Source of the DNA: Streptomyces griseorubiginosus
GTDB taxonomy: Bacteria > Actinomycetota > Actinomycetes > Streptomycetales > Streptomycetaceae
Assembly (NCBI RefSeq): GCF_001514195.1
Contig: NZ_KQ948744.1
Location: forward strand, 62,001-126,000
DNA: 64,000 bases
Direction of reading: 5' to 3'
Position numbers and translations under genes: made by a program. Below are positions 42,801 through 50,815 of this stretch, one piece after another (the stretch's first letter is position 1; each line of letters starts with the position of its first letter). Below the pieces are notes generated by a model. The model was not told the origin of the DNA. It ran no database searches and saw only the letters and a program-made list of their open reading frames with translations.

Positions 42801-43253
42801 GATGGACATCCTCTCGGGGCTGAACCCCTGATCTCGAATGTCCGTCAAAGCGGATCAAGCCCAGGATATGCGCAGGCTGGAAGGAGCCGAGCGGTCGCGA
42901 TCCCAGGTACGGGAAGGCGTGCAGCCGAAGCTGTGACTCCATCGAAGCCTGAGTGTTCGGGTCAGCCCCCTGGGTGGATACCCATGTCTCGGCGTATTGC
43001 TGGAAGGTGATCCGAGCGGCGCGCGGGTCGATGTACTGCCCGCGTGCCATGTCCGCTTCGGTGTGGGCGAGCCACTGGTCAGCAAGCCGCTTCTGTCTGT
43101 CGGGGAAGCTCTTGGACTTCTCCGTACCGTCCGGGCCAACGTACCGCGCGCGGTAGCGGGCGCCCGAGCCATAGCGGTCGCTCTTCACTCTGCGGGCCTT
43201 GCCGTCCGGACCGACCTCGGTCTTGTACCAGCGGTCTTGGATGTGTCCGGCCA

Positions 43254-43493
43254 TCAGGCAGCCGCCCCCTCACGCTGGGAGTCCACCCAGGCCCGCACGT
43301 CGGCCGGGTCGAAGCGAAGGTGCCGGCCGACACGGAACCCACGGGGCCCGGTGCGCTTGCGTCGCCACTGGTAGACCGTCTCGACGCTGGGCAGCTCGAA
43401 CATCTCCACCAGGTCGTCAGGCGTCAGGTACCGCGAGGGCAGGGTGCGCGGTTCGGTGGCCACGTCGGCCAGGGCGAGGCGTCGGCTAGCCAT
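43254..43493 (-). CDS. xis: Excisionase / helix-turn-helix protein Xis
   Basis: 79 aa. A MerR-like winged helix (YLTPDDLVEMFELPSVETVYQWRRKRTGPRGFRVGRHLRF, about residues 22-62) is typical of AICE excisionases. Its TGA overlaps the int ATG, and its start overlaps the end of rep by eight bases, so all three are coupled. With int disrupted, excision should fail unless integrase is supplied in trans. Confidence 0.88.
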   Translation of the reverse strand: MASRRLALADVATEPRTLPSRYLTPDDLVEMFELPSVETVYQWRRKRTGPRGFRVGRHLRFDPADVRAWVDSQREGAAA

Positions 43494-44802
43494 GGGTGGG
43501 CTCTCCTTCGGTTCCGGGTGCGGGTTCGATGGACGCGGCCAGCCAGGCTTCGGCGTCAGACAGTCCAGTCCCGGCGAAGACCCAGTGCGCGAGTACGTAC
43601 GTCGTCTCGGGGCCCGGTTCGTTTGCTGCTGCCTGTGCTCGTCGCCATTCGGCGCGGGCGTTGCGGAGGGCGCCGAGGGTGGTGGAGTAGCGGCGGGACT
43701 TGGTGGAGAAGTGGCCGCGGAAGCCGAGCATGTGGGCCCAGGCGCGCAGGCGGAGGTGCTCCAGATCCTTGCGTGCGCCGAGGGCCCAGGCGGTCCGGAT
43801 GAGGCGGCGGGCGTGCTCGCTGATGTCGAGCTGGGCGAGTTCGGCGACGAACTTCAGCGGCCGGTCGAGAGCTCCCGTGGCCGTCTCCGCGCCCTTGGTG
43901 GCGTACTTGGCGATGTAGGCGGCGACGGCGCGCTCGGTCAGCTCCTGGCCGTCGTTGAAGTCGGCGGATCGGATGGTGCGGACGTCGAGTTGGTGGCCGA
44001 AGGTGAAGGTGTGGGTGCGGCCGTCGATGACGGGGCCGTCGACTCGGGCCTTGGTGGCGGCGGTTTCTATGGCGTCGGTGAGGAGTTCGGCTGTGGCCCA
44101 GGCGGGCGGTGGGGTGTTGCCTCCGCCGGGGCCGTCGATGCGGATGACGGCGTGGAAGTGGACGGCTCCGCGCTTTTGGTATTCGGCGACCTTGGCGAAG
44201 GAGACGCGGGCGTGGTCGCGGAGGCGCCGTTGTGAGAGGCCCGCGCGCTTGGCGACTTCCCGGCGGAGGTAGATCGAGAAGCGTCGCCAGAGGGCACCTG
44301 CGTGGGCGTTCCAGAGAACGGCGGCTTCGTAGTCGTAGGTGTCGGGGTTGAGTGGGGTGCCGAGGGTGTCGTCGTCCTGGTCGTGGTGGAGGCCGCAGCG
44401 GCAGGGGCGGCCGTCGGTGCGGCGGTTGTGGACCGGGCCGAAGCCGGGGGCGGTGAAGGTGGCGAACACGCGGGGGTGGGCGCCGACTTGCTCAGGGGTG
44501 CCTTTGCCGCCGCGCAGTCCGGCGGTGATGAGGTGGAAGGTGTCGCGGCGGTAGACCTCGGCGCAGGCCGGGCAGCGGGTGGTGCGGCGGTTGTTGCAGC
44601 GGACGAGGAGTTGGCCGGCGGGGAGGCTGGTCGAGTCGAGGTGCTGGAGGATGCGGCCGATCTCGCCGGTGGTGGTGTCGAGGTCGTATTCGGTGCGGTG
44701 GCCGTCGAGGTGGATGGGGTGGGTGCAGCCGCCGAGGCCGGAGAGTTGGCGGAGGATACCGGGGAGGGTGCCCTGGGCGGCCATGTTCGCGAGTTCCGGC
44801 AC
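43486..44802 (-). CDS. repSA: Replication initiator protein (RepSA family)
   Basis: 438 aa from GTG 44802. Cys-rich N-terminal part (C69, C77-x2-C80, C134-x-C136) suggests zinc binding. The H215-F-H217 motif followed by AVIRID fits the HUH metal site of rolling-circle initiators, and a Tyr-containing block AAYIAKYATKG would be the catalytic region. It is the Rep type of pSAM2-like elements. A good AGAAGGG lies 45 bases upstream but has no normal start codon nearby, so the exact start is open. Confidence 0.88.
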   Translation of the reverse strand: MPELANMAAQGTLPGILRQLSGLGGCTHPIHLDGHRTEYDLDTTTGEIGRILQHLDSTSLPAGQLLVRCNNRRTTRCPACAEVYRRDTFHLITAGLRGGKGTPEQVGAHPRVFATFTAPGFGPVHNRRTDGRPCRCGLHHDQDDDTLGTPLNPDTYDYEAAVLWNAHAGALWRRFSIYLRREVAKRAGLSQRRLRDHARVSFAKVAEYQKRGAVHFHAVIRIDGPGGGNTPPPAWATAELLTDAIETAATKARVDGPVIDGRTHTFTFGHQLDVRTIRSADFNDGQELTERAVAAYIAKYATKGAETATGALDRPLKFVAELAQLDISEHARRLIRTAWALGARKDLEHLRLRAWAHMLGFRGHFSTKSRRYSTTLGALRNARAEWRRAQAAANEPGPETTYVLAHWVFAGTGLSDAEAWLAASIEPAPGTEGEPTHG

Positions 44803-44922
44803 GGGGGCCGGGGTGGTGCGGGTGAAGATGGCGTTTCCCTTCTGACTGGCTCGGTCGGGAGGAAGGCCCCGGGGCGGCGTAATGCTTGGTCGTGTGCCGT
44901 CGCCCCGGAGGCCGGGCGGTGT

Positions 44923-45171
44923 CTAGCGGCGGTGCTGGTCGCGGAGCAGGGAGCGCAGGACCACGGCGGCCACGGCTACCGAGATGGCCGTGACGGCGAC
45001 GGCGGCCAGGAGCGCGGTGAGGACGACTCCGCCGACGACCAGGGCGACGACCGTCTTCTGATCGATGGACACCGAGGGCAGCGAGCGGCGGGCGGGCGCC
45101 GGGGCGGTGGCTGCGGTGTGGGTGTGTGCGGGAGGCGGAGTGGGGTTGTCCGGGTACTTGGGCAGGAACAC
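44923..45171 (-). CDS. Small membrane protein, spread-type
   Basis: 82 aa from GTG 45171, with AAGGAG eight bases upstream. A Pro/Ala/His-rich N-terminus is followed by one long hydrophobic helix (about residues 41-75) and a basic end RSLLRDQHRR. Its place in the tra-rep interval matches spd (plasmid spread) genes, which help a transferred element move between mycelial compartments. A candidate operator lies 19 bases upstream. Confidence 0.72.
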   Translation of the reverse strand: MFLPKYPDNPTPPPAHTHTAATAPAPARRSLPSVSIDQKTVVALVVGGVVLTALLAAVAVTAISVAVAAVVLRSLLRDQHRR

Positions 45172-45189
45172 GGCGGAGACTCCTTATCT

Positions 45190-45201
45190 ACTCGTCTAGA
45201 T
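45190..45201. promoter_or_regulatory. KorSA-type operator candidate 1
   Basis: ACTCGTCTAGAT, just upstream of the spread gene at 44923-45171. Shares ACTCGTCTA with the sites at 48078 and 48154. Confidence 0.6.
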
Positions 45202-45204
45202 GTG

Positions 45205-45390
45205 TCAGCCGTTTATGACGGTCACGCCGGAGCGCGTGCCGGATTCGATGGCGGGGGCGAGGAAGGTGTGCGAGAGCCAGAAGCCGAAGAGGGCGATCAG
45301 GACGACAATCCAGGTGCGGACGCCGAGGAACTTGATCGCTCCCCAGGCGAAGAAGCCGAGGACGACGACGAGCGGAAGACTGACGGTCAC
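45205..45390 (-). CDS. 61-aa membrane protein, spread-type
   Basis: Two hydrophobic helices (about residues 4-20 and 27-45) and a polar C-terminus SGTRSGVTVING. It lies between the mobile-element transfer protein and the 82-aa spread-type gene. GTG start without a clear SD. Function inferred only from position. Confidence 0.65.
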   Translation of the reverse strand: MTVSLPLVVVLGFFAWGAIKFLGVRTWIVVLIALFGFWLSHTFLAPAIESGTRSGVTVING

Positions 45391-45406
45391 GGGAGGGTGG
45401 GTCCTT

Positions 45407-45598
45407 TCAGCGGACGGGGCAGCGGTGGGTGCGGGCGGCCAGTTCGGCGGCGGCGCGGCTGTCGTAGTCGGCGGAGAAGTTGCAGCGCGGGGCGGTGCAG
45501 GCGGCGGTGTGCTTCTCGCGGCCCCGGCCGTCGTACGAGGTGGCGACCTGAACGGGGCCGATGCGGGTGACGTTGCGGAAGCGGCGGTTGGCGGTCAC
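45407..45598 (-). CDS. Mobile element transfer protein (SpdB-like small protein)
   Basis: 63 aa from GTG 45598. The sequence RIGPVQVATSYDGRGREKHTAACTAPRCNFSADYDSRAAAELAARTH is characteristic of small proteins annotated as mobile element transfer proteins in AICEs. Two Cys and a His suggest a metal-binding finger. It lies in the transfer operon between the DUF2637 protein and the spread genes. Confidence 0.8.
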   Translation of the reverse strand: MTANRRFRNVTRIGPVQVATSYDGRGREKHTAACTAPRCNFSADYDSRAAAELAARTHRCPVR

Positions 45599-45613
45599 GT
45601 GGGGGTTCTCCCT

Positions 45614-46270
45614 TCAGAGTTGGGCGGCGATGGCTTCGGCGAGTGGCGCCGGGACACCGAGGCGGGCGCGGAGGGTGGGGGTGTCGATTGGTGTTCCGGT
45701 GCGGGTGTGGTGTTCGGCGGCGACTTTGCGGGCGTGGTCGACGAGTGCGGTCGGCACCGGCACGGGCGGGGTGGGCCGAGGTGGCTCGATGGCGGGTTGG
45801 GCGGGCGTTTCGGGTGTGGCTTCGGGCTCGTTCTCCTGGTCCTCGATTAGGTCCGTGCCGTTCTCGCCGGTGGCCGTTTTTGGCGCCGTATGGGCGAGGA
45901 GGGTTCCGCCGAGGAAGGCGACCGCGGGCCAGCCCGCGACGAGGATGCGCAGCCAGGCCGGCACGTCGGTCATGTCGAGGAGTCCGGCGGTGGCGACGTT
46001 GGCGCCGAGGGACGCGGTGAGGGCGATGACGAACCAGCACCAGGCCGCCGTCTTGGCCGTTCCGGAGCGGAGTCGACGCCAGGCGGCGACGAGCAGCAGG
46101 TCAACGCTGATCGGGTAGGCCCACGCCTTCCATCCGTCCTGTCCGGCCGCCATGGCGATGTCGTGGATGTGGGCGAAGGACAGCGCGGCGGCGATGAGCG
46201 CCTGAACCAACACCGCGTCGACACGGGCCAGATGGGCGCGCACGGTCCGGCTCCTTTCGGTTTCGGGCAT
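45614..46270 (-). CDS. DUF2637 membrane protein of the transfer operon
   Basis: 218 aa from ATG 46270; GTG 46303 is an alternative and neither has a clear SD. Four hydrophobic helices (about residues 15-140) are followed by an acidic/Pro-rich linker and a C-terminal helical DNA-binding-like domain (TGTPIDTPTLRARLGVPAPLAEAI). Typical of SpdB2/DUF2637 proteins next to tra in Streptomyces elements, thought to assist intramycelial spread. Confidence 0.82.
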   Translation of the reverse strand: MPETERSRTVRAHLARVDAVLVQALIAAALSFAHIHDIAMAAGQDGWKAWAYPISVDLLLVAAWRRLRSGTAKTAAWCWFVIALTASLGANVATAGLLDMTDVPAWLRILVAGWPAVAFLGGTLLAHTAPKTATGENGTDLIEDQENEPEATPETPAQPAIEPPRPTPPVPVPTALVDHARKVAAEHHTRTGTPIDTPTLRARLGVPAPLAEAIAAQL

Positions 46271-46328
46271 GGCAGGGGTAGGGACGTGGCATGAGGCGGT
46301 CACGCCGGCCGGGTGAAGAGGGGGTGCG

Positions 46329-47705
46329 TCAGTCCGTCACCGGGTGCGGCAGGACTGCCGGGGCCGGGGTCACGACGGGGTGCACGGGGACGTCGGGCCG
46401 GAAGCGCTTGAGCGAGGTCAGGTCAGGCACCAGCTGCGCCGATTCCCGGCAGATCTCGGCGGCGTCGCCGAGGGAGAGGTAGGGCGTGCGGATGCGGGAC
46501 CAGCCGCCGGAGGTGTCGCCCGCGACGGCGAGGCCGGGCAGTTCGGGGGCGATGGCGCAGGCGGCGGAGACCGCTTCCGGGGCGATGTCGCCGAGGGCCA
46601 TTTTGGCGGAGGCTTCGTCGTTGACGCGGTGGCAGACGCGGCCCGTGAGCTGGGCGCGGAGCATGGTGGCGCCCTTGCCGAGTTCGGCGCCGAAGCGCTG
46701 GCCGCACACCTCCAGGTAGATGCCGGCCGCGCGGCCGAGCTGGGCAAGGCGGATGAGCTGGGTGACCATCTCGTCGCGGCGTTCCTCGTCCTTGCGGGTC
46801 GCGGTGAGGAAGAGTTCGGCCACCTCGTCGACGAACAGGACGACAGGGGTGGGCCGTTCGCCCCCAGGCAGGCCCCAGACGTCGGAGGTGATCTCCTCGT
46901 CCGGAGTGTCGGGCGCGATACCCTGCCGGGCCTTGATCAGGTCGTATCGATCCTCCATTTCTTTGACCAGCACGGGCAGCAGGTCGGCGGCTTCGTCCGG
47001 GTCGGTGGCCAGGGCGGACAGGCGGGCGGCGAAGGGCGCCAGTTCGACGCCGCGCTTGCAGTCGATCCCGACGAGGGCGACGGGCTGACGGGCGAGTCCG
47101 GCGATGAGGTGACGCAGGTACATGGACTTGCCGGACAGGGTCGCGCCCAAGGTGAGTTGGTGAGGAACGGTCCGGTAGTCCCGCACGAACGGAGTGGCAT
47201 CCTCCCGCAGGGCGACCGGCACCTTGAGGAACCCGGATACGGTCTTGCGGGGCATGCGCACCCGCCGCAGCACGTCGTAGCCGACGAGCCGCAGTTCGAC
47301 GACACCGGGCTTGACGGTGGTGACGTAGACGGCGTGAACGCCCCAGGCGTGCCGCAGCCGTTCGGCCGAGGCGGCGACGTCGGCGGGTTCCTGGCCGGGG
47401 GCGAGCCGCAGCCGGATGCGCAGCCCGGTCGAGGTGGGCCGGATGATGCCCCGGCGGGGCGGGACCGGCCGCACCTCCCGCCGGGTGGTGGCCTTGACGG
47501 CGAGGACCCGGAGCCGGGACGGGGCGACGGTCAGGCCGCACGCTTCCATGACGGAGCTGTACGAGCTGAGCAGGCGGGCGGTGGATATCGGGCCGCCGAT
47601 GGCGGACCAGTAGACGGCCGGGTACTTGGCCCGGGTGTAGGCGGTCCCGCCGCCGAGCGCGGCGAGGGGACCACCCACCTCCAGGAGTGTCGTCAGGTCG
47701 GTCAT
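46329..47705 (-). CDS. tra: FtsK/SpoIIIE-type DNA translocase Tra
   Basis: 458 aa from ATG 47705. Walker A is GATLSGKS (usual GATGSGKS with Gly to Leu), Walker B is VVLFVDEVAEL, and the arginine-containing QLIRLAQLGRAAGI block is typical. It moves double-stranded DNA between mycelia as a hexameric pump, the single transfer protein of Streptomyces conjugation. Lacks N-terminal membrane helices of chromosomal FtsK. Its start overlaps the stop of the preceding gene. Confidence 0.92.
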   Translation of the reverse strand: MTDLTTLLEVGGPLAALGGGTAYTRAKYPAVYWSAIGGPISTARLLSSYSSVMEACGLTVAPSRLRVLAVKATTRREVRPVPPRRGIIRPTSTGLRIRLRLAPGQEPADVAASAERLRHAWGVHAVYVTTVKPGVVELRLVGYDVLRRVRMPRKTVSGFLKVPVALREDATPFVRDYRTVPHQLTLGATLSGKSMYLRHLIAGLARQPVALVGIDCKRGVELAPFAARLSALATDPDEAADLLPVLVKEMEDRYDLIKARQGIAPDTPDEEITSDVWGLPGGERPTPVVLFVDEVAELFLTATRKDEERRDEMVTQLIRLAQLGRAAGIYLEVCGQRFGAELGKGATMLRAQLTGRVCHRVNDEASAKMALGDIAPEAVSAACAIAPELPGLAVAGDTSGGWSRIRTPYLSLGDAAEICRESAQLVPDLTSLKRFRPDVPVHPVVTPAPAVLPHPVTD

Positions 47706-48061
47706 CAGGCGGTGGCCCCCATGGCGGCCGGGAAGGCAGCCGGAGTGACGGCGGCGGCCCGGAAGGCGATGCCGTGACGCTGCTGGCCGTTGAACACGGA
47801 CTCCCACGGCCGGGCGACGAGCCCCGGCAGCGAGACCGGAGCGCCCAGGTTCAGGCCCTCTGATACACCGCCCTCGGGCACGGTGACCTTGATCAGCGAG
47901 GACTCGCCGTCCTCGATGTAGACGACGCCGAGCGTCATCAGCGCCTCACCGCTGACGGCGTCCTTGGCGATCTCGCCGGTCTGACGGTCGCGGACCTTGG
48001 GCTCAGGAGCCTCGGTGAGGAGGATCGTGGCGGCGGAGGTCTCAACACGGATGGTACGCAA
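47705..48061 (-). CDS. Conserved AICE protein upstream of tra (SCO3932-like)
   Basis: 118 aa. TTG 48061 (LRTIRVETSAATILL) is preferred, with AGGA eight bases upstream; ATG 48091 would place the start inside the repressor site. Mainly beta-strand (SSLIKVTVPEGGVSEGLNLGAPV). It is the first gene of the transfer operon and overlaps the tra start. This family is found almost only in AICEs. Function unknown. Confidence 0.8.
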   Translation of the reverse strand: MRTIRVETSAATILLTEAPEPKVRDRQTGEIAKDAVSGEALMTLGVVYIEDGESSLIKVTVPEGGVSEGLNLGAPVSLPGLVARPWESVFNGQQRHGIAFRAAAVTPAAFPAAMGATA

Positions 48062-48077
48062 GACAGTTTTCCTATCT

Positions 48078-48089
48078 ACTCGTCTATAC
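48078..48089. promoter_or_regulatory. KorSA-type operator candidate 2 (tra operon)
   Basis: ACTCGTCTATAC lies 17 bases upstream of the first gene of the tra operon, well placed to repress transfer functions. Confidence 0.65.
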
Positions 48090-48153
48090 ATGCAGCGATC
48101 TGCGAACCCGATCTCCCGGGCTCACGACGATCACCTTGCCACACAACTTGCCC

Positions 48154-48169
48154 ACTCGTCTATACGAGT
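48154..48169. promoter_or_regulatory. KorSA-type operator candidate 3 (perfect palindrome)
   Basis: ACTCGT-CTAT-ACGAGT is a perfect 6-4-6 palindrome containing the shared ACTCGTCTATAC word. It lies between the tra operon and the gene at 48246. Confidence 0.7.
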
Positions 48170-48245
48170 ATGCATGATGAGGTGTACGAGTTCGGGAAGC
48201 CTCGCGGACCGGACCGTTGTCAGTGCCCTCGGGCATGCTCTGCCC

Positions 48246-48608
48246 ATGCTGATTGCGACCAACAGCCGGGGCCACGCGGTGAAGCGCCCTTCGAAGCCGA
48301 AGATAGGAACGATGCTCGCCGACCTGGATCAGGGCGATCACCTGCTCCTTGAGCGGCAAGACGAGAGCCAGGAAGGCAACTGGTACATCCAGGCGCTGTT
48401 CCGCGAGACCAACACCTACCAGCTGGAGTACCGGGACGGCGTTCCCGCTGAGCACTACCAGACGCAGACGGTGTCTCAGGAGAAGGTCCTGCAAGCACTC
48501 CTCGACTGGGCGGCCGACAAGCCCGCATGGCGGGAAGGCTTCATGTGGACCAACATCGGCCACTGGCTCACTCCGGCCCCCGAGGACGAGGACGATCCGA
48601 CCGTCTAG
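48246..48608 (+). CDS. Hypothetical AICE protein
   Basis: 120 aa from ATG 48246. An N-terminal basic stretch (RGHAVKRPSKPK) precedes a beta-rich domain with WYIQALFRETNTYQLEYRDG and an acidic end (PEDEDDPTV). It is convergent with the GntR gene and downstream of an operator-like palindrome. No family recognised, though similar small proteins are common in these elements. Confidence 0.75.
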   Translation: MLIATNSRGHAVKRPSKPKIGTMLADLDQGDHLLLERQDESQEGNWYIQALFRETNTYQLEYRDGVPAEHYQTQTVSQEKVLQALLDWAADKPAWREGFMWTNIGHWLTPAPEDEDDPTV

Positions 48609-48630
48609 AACTGCGCCGCCGCCCATGTGA

Positions 48631-49422
48631 TCAGGTCGCGGGGAGCTGGTACGACAGGACGTAGGCGTCCGCTGCCATAACCGTGTCGCAGACTTCGACG
48701 GCCCGTCCCTCGGTGTCGAAGGCGGTGCGGACGAGATGGATGACGGGCACGCCGGAGGCCAGCCGGAGCGTCTTGACCTCGTCCGGCGAGGGCATCCGGG
48801 CCCGGATCTCTTCCTCGAAGTGGTCGAGGCGGTGGCCGAGTTCTTCGAGCCGGGCATAGATGCCGCCGGGCCCGGGGTTGGGTTCGGCGATCTGCGTACC
48901 GCGGGCGATATCGAGGGGCAGGTAGGAGGTGGCGAACTCGACCGGCCGGCCGTCGAGGAGATAGCGGCGCCGGCGAGCGAGCACCCGTCGCACAGACCCG
49001 AGCCGGGTGGAGATGTCCTGACTGGCCTTCTCTTCCTTGACCTCAAGGCTGTCGACCTGGGGATGGCTGCCGACTGTGTCCGCCTCGACGATGAACGCGG
49101 ACTTGCCCTGCTCGCGATGCCGGCGGGCGAAGCGGTCGGAGGCGAGGCGCCGCACGGGGGGCCGGGGCCGGACGAAGACGCCCTTGCCGTGCTCGGCGTG
49201 GACGAGTCCTTCCCCTTGGAGGATGGAGAAGGAGTTTCGGACGGTCATCCGGGATACCCCGTAGTGGTCCACAAGCTCCGCCTCGGAGGGCAGCTTCTCG
49301 CCCTCCCTGAATCGCCCGCGGTCGATGGCCTCGCGCAGCTGGTCGGCGATCTGCCGGAAGACCGCACGATCGCTCGTGGGGTCGAGATCACCGAGTTGGC
49401 CGGAGGGAAGAGCAGGGGTCAC
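48631..49422 (-). CDS. GntR/HutC-family repressor, KorSA-like
   Basis: 263 aa. Winged helix at residues about 20-90 (FREGEKLPSEAELVDHYGVSRMTVRNSFSIL) and a UTRA effector domain (about 105-255, with VRRVLARRRRYLLDGRPVEFATSYLP). In pSAM2, KorSA of this class represses its own gene and pra, keeping the element integrated. A matching operator lies at 49439-49450 in its promoter. It probably binds all five ACTCGT-type sites in this element. Confidence 0.88.
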   Translation of the reverse strand: MTPALPSGQLGDLDPTSDRAVFRQIADQLREAIDRGRFREGEKLPSEAELVDHYGVSRMTVRNSFSILQGEGLVHAEHGKGVFVRPRPPVRRLASDRFARRHREQGKSAFIVEADTVGSHPQVDSLEVKEEKASQDISTRLGSVRRVLARRRRYLLDGRPVEFATSYLPLDIARGTQIAEPNPGPGGIYARLEELGHRLDHFEEEIRARMPSPDEVKTLRLASGVPVIHLVRTAFDTEGRAVEVCDTVMAADAYVLSYQLPAT

Positions 49423-49438
49423 GAGTGCACTCCTTTAG

Positions 49439-49450
49439 GTATCTAGACGT
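49439..49450. promoter_or_regulatory. KorSA-type operator candidate 4 (autoregulatory)
   Basis: On the minus strand this reads ACGTCTAGATAC, related to site 1. It lies 17 bases before the GntR start and also in front of the Nudix gene. Confidence 0.55.
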
Positions 49451-49507
49451 GTGGGCGAGTGTTGTTGCTACGGTGGAGAGCCTAGCCATCCGAGAGGGCC
49501 GAGGAAC

Positions 49508-49939
49508 GTGAGCACAGAACGCCCGCACTCCGTGAGCGTGGCCGGAGTCGTCATCGACGACTTGGGCCGGGCCCTCCTGATCCAGCGCCGGGACAACGGC
49601 AAGTGGGAACCCCCGGGCGGCGTCCTCGAACGCGAGGAGACCATCCCCGAGGCCCTGCAACGCGAAGTCCTCGAAGAGACCGGCATCAAGATCGCCCTCC
49701 CGGCGACTCTCACCGGCGTCTACAAGAACATGACGGGTCTGATCGTCTCCCTGGTCTTCCGCTGCCAGGCCGCCGACGGCACGCCCACCACCGGCGACGA
49801 GACCCGCGCGCTGCGCTGGGCGACCCGCGACGAAGTCTCCGAGCTTGCCGACGAGGCGTACGCCATCCGCGTCCTGGACGCGATGGGCGCGGCGTCTCCA
49901 CCTGCCATCCGCGCCCATGACGGCGTGAAACTCGTCTAG
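49508..49939 (+). CDS. Nudix hydrolase, Pif-like immunity factor
   Basis: 143 aa from GTG 49508 after GAGGAA. A perfect Nudix box G-x5-E-x7-R-E-V-x-E-E-x-G-I spans residues 38-60 (G38, E44, R52, E53, E56, E57, G59). In pSAM2 the Nudix protein Pif blocks redundant transfer into cells that already carry the element; the position next to the KorSA-like gene supports the same role. A general nucleotide-cleaning function cannot be excluded. Confidence 0.82.
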   Translation: MSTERPHSVSVAGVVIDDLGRALLIQRRDNGKWEPPGGVLEREETIPEALQREVLEETGIKIALPATLTGVYKNMTGLIVSLVFRCQAADGTPTTGDETRALRWATRDEVSELADEAYAIRVLDAMGAASPPAIRAHDGVKLV

Positions 49940-49985
49940 CCCGAACCCGCTGCACATGGCGGCCTACCAGCATGAAGGAACTTGT

Positions 49986-50414
49986 ATGCACGAGTATACG
50001 AGTACGGCCCGGGTCTGGGGGCTCACTTGCCCAGGTTTCCCGGAAGAGGTCAGCCGGGCCCGCCGCTGGACCCGCGACATCCTGCGCGGATCGCCATGGG
50101 CCGAGGACGCCGAACTGATCGTGAGCGAGCTGAGCGCGAACGCGATCCTTCACACGGCGAGCGGCCTGGGGTCGGGCAGCTTCCACCTGGCACTGGCGGT
50201 ATCGGCACAGGCCATCGCGCTGTCGGTCACGGATGGCGGAGGTGCTGGCACCGCCCCGAAGGTCGAGCGCCAGGACCAGGACGCCGAGCACGGTCGGGGC
50301 TTGGGCATGGTCAGCGTGATCGCTCACCGGGTCGTGGTCCACGAGAGTGACGGTGGCCACACGGTCACCGCGGAGTTGTTCACAGACCCGCCCGCGGGAG
50401 GCCACCCGTGCTGA
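49986..50414 (+). CDS. HATPase_c ATP-binding protein (anti-sigma-like)
   Basis: 142 aa from ATG 49986, with GAAGGA seven bases upstream. N box ELSANAILH and G1/G2 motifs VTDGGGAGTAP and HGRGLGMV identify a GHKL ATPase domain like those of anti-sigma factors (SpoIIAB/RsbW) in Streptomyces. An operator-like site covers codons 2-6. The stop overlaps the next ATG (TGATG). Its partner is unknown. Confidence 0.82.
   Translation: MHEYTSTARVWGLTCPGFPEEVSRARRWTRDILRGSPWAEDAELIVSELSANAILHTASGLGSGSFHLALAVSAQAIALSVTDGGGAGTAPKVERQDQDAEHGRGLGMVSVIAHRVVVHESDGGHTVTAELFTDPPAGGHPC
49990..50004. promoter_or_regulatory. KorSA-type operator candidate 5
   Basis: ACGAGTATACGAGTA lies at the beginning of the ATPase gene. 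On the minus strand it reads ACTCGT-ATACTCGT, a direct version of the same half-site. Confidence 0.5.
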
Positions 50415-50800
50415 TGGACAAGCCGAAGCGGGGCTACTGGTGCGAGTGCTGGACCCAAGACCTCACAGGCGAGACGCGGCCGGTTCTCCGGGCGTCCTTC
50501 GACGCGTACTCGGCTCCGCAGGCCGACAGATGGGTAGCGGTCGCACTGCGCACGATCTCACCAGCACTGGATCCGGACGCGTCCCAGGAAGCATGGGAGT
50601 GGCTGTACGACGGCCGTATCGCGACGAGGAAAGCACTGCTGCGCGCCGAGCCCTGCGCCGTGACGCTCACCCAGGCCCGCACCCGCATCACATGGACGAT
50701 CCGACCCGTGATCTTCCTTCCACTGGCACATCGCCAAGGAGTCGAACTTCCGTCCTGCGCGCACGACTTCAAACCGCACGCATCCCAGAAGACCAACTGA
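50414..50800 (+). CDS. Conserved AICE hypothetical protein with altered C-terminus
   Basis: 128 aa from ATG 50414 (GTG 50408 also possible). The first 90 residues (YWCECWTQDLTGETRPVLRASF, shown in part by its W and C residues, then WTIRPVIF) look like a small conserved domain common in these elements. The last 27 residues are encoded by a tRNA-like block and may be an accidental extension. Coupled to the preceding ATPase gene. Confidence 0.72.
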   Translation: MDKPKRGYWCECWTQDLTGETRPVLRASFDAYSAPQADRWVAVALRTISPALDPDASQEAWEWLYDGRIATRKALLRAEPCAVTLTQARTRITWTIRPVIFLPLAHRQGVELPSCAHDFKPHASQKTN

Positions 50801-50815
50801 GTTACAACTTTCTCT
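50724..50815 (-). other. Degenerate tRNA-like block
   Basis: On the minus strand it has a D-loop-like ACTCAGTTGGT and a T-loop-like GTTCGACTCC at about the right distance, ending near GCCA. The acceptor, anticodon and T stems do not pair properly, so this is not a working tRNA. It may be a decayed tRNA or former attachment site. Confidence 0.35.

Larger units (their letters stand above)
41588..42857 (-). mobile_element. IS3-family insertion sequence inside int
   Basis: 1,270 bp with near-perfect terminal inverted repeats; the 16 bases TCCGCTTTGACGGACA are common to both ends. It is flanked by a 3-bp direct repeat AGC (41585-41587 and 42858-42860), the usual size for IS3 elements. It encodes orfA and orfB in the same orientation as the disrupted integrase. 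Confidence 0.92.
40737..43254 (-). pseudogene. int: Tyrosine recombinase (integrase) interrupted by an IS3-family element
   Basis: Reads from ATG 43254 to the stop at 40737. The N-terminal part (42858-43254) has the SAM-like arm and core-binding domains (YGSGARYRARYVGPDGTEKS). After the insertion the C-terminal part (40737-41587) has the catalytic residues: R in GGCGLRQGEIL, HxxR in MHALRHFYAS, G-H in YLGHSDP and the nucleophile Y in LRVYAHL. Removing bases 41588-42857 and one copy of the AGC target repeat restores an unbroken 414-aa frame (HIL-G-S-IRDWVRQL). It is the last gene of the rep-xis-int operon. Confidence 0.9.

Noticed and set aside
50724..50815. Functional tRNA gene
   Set aside because: Acceptor, anticodon and T stems do not base-pair; only loop words match.
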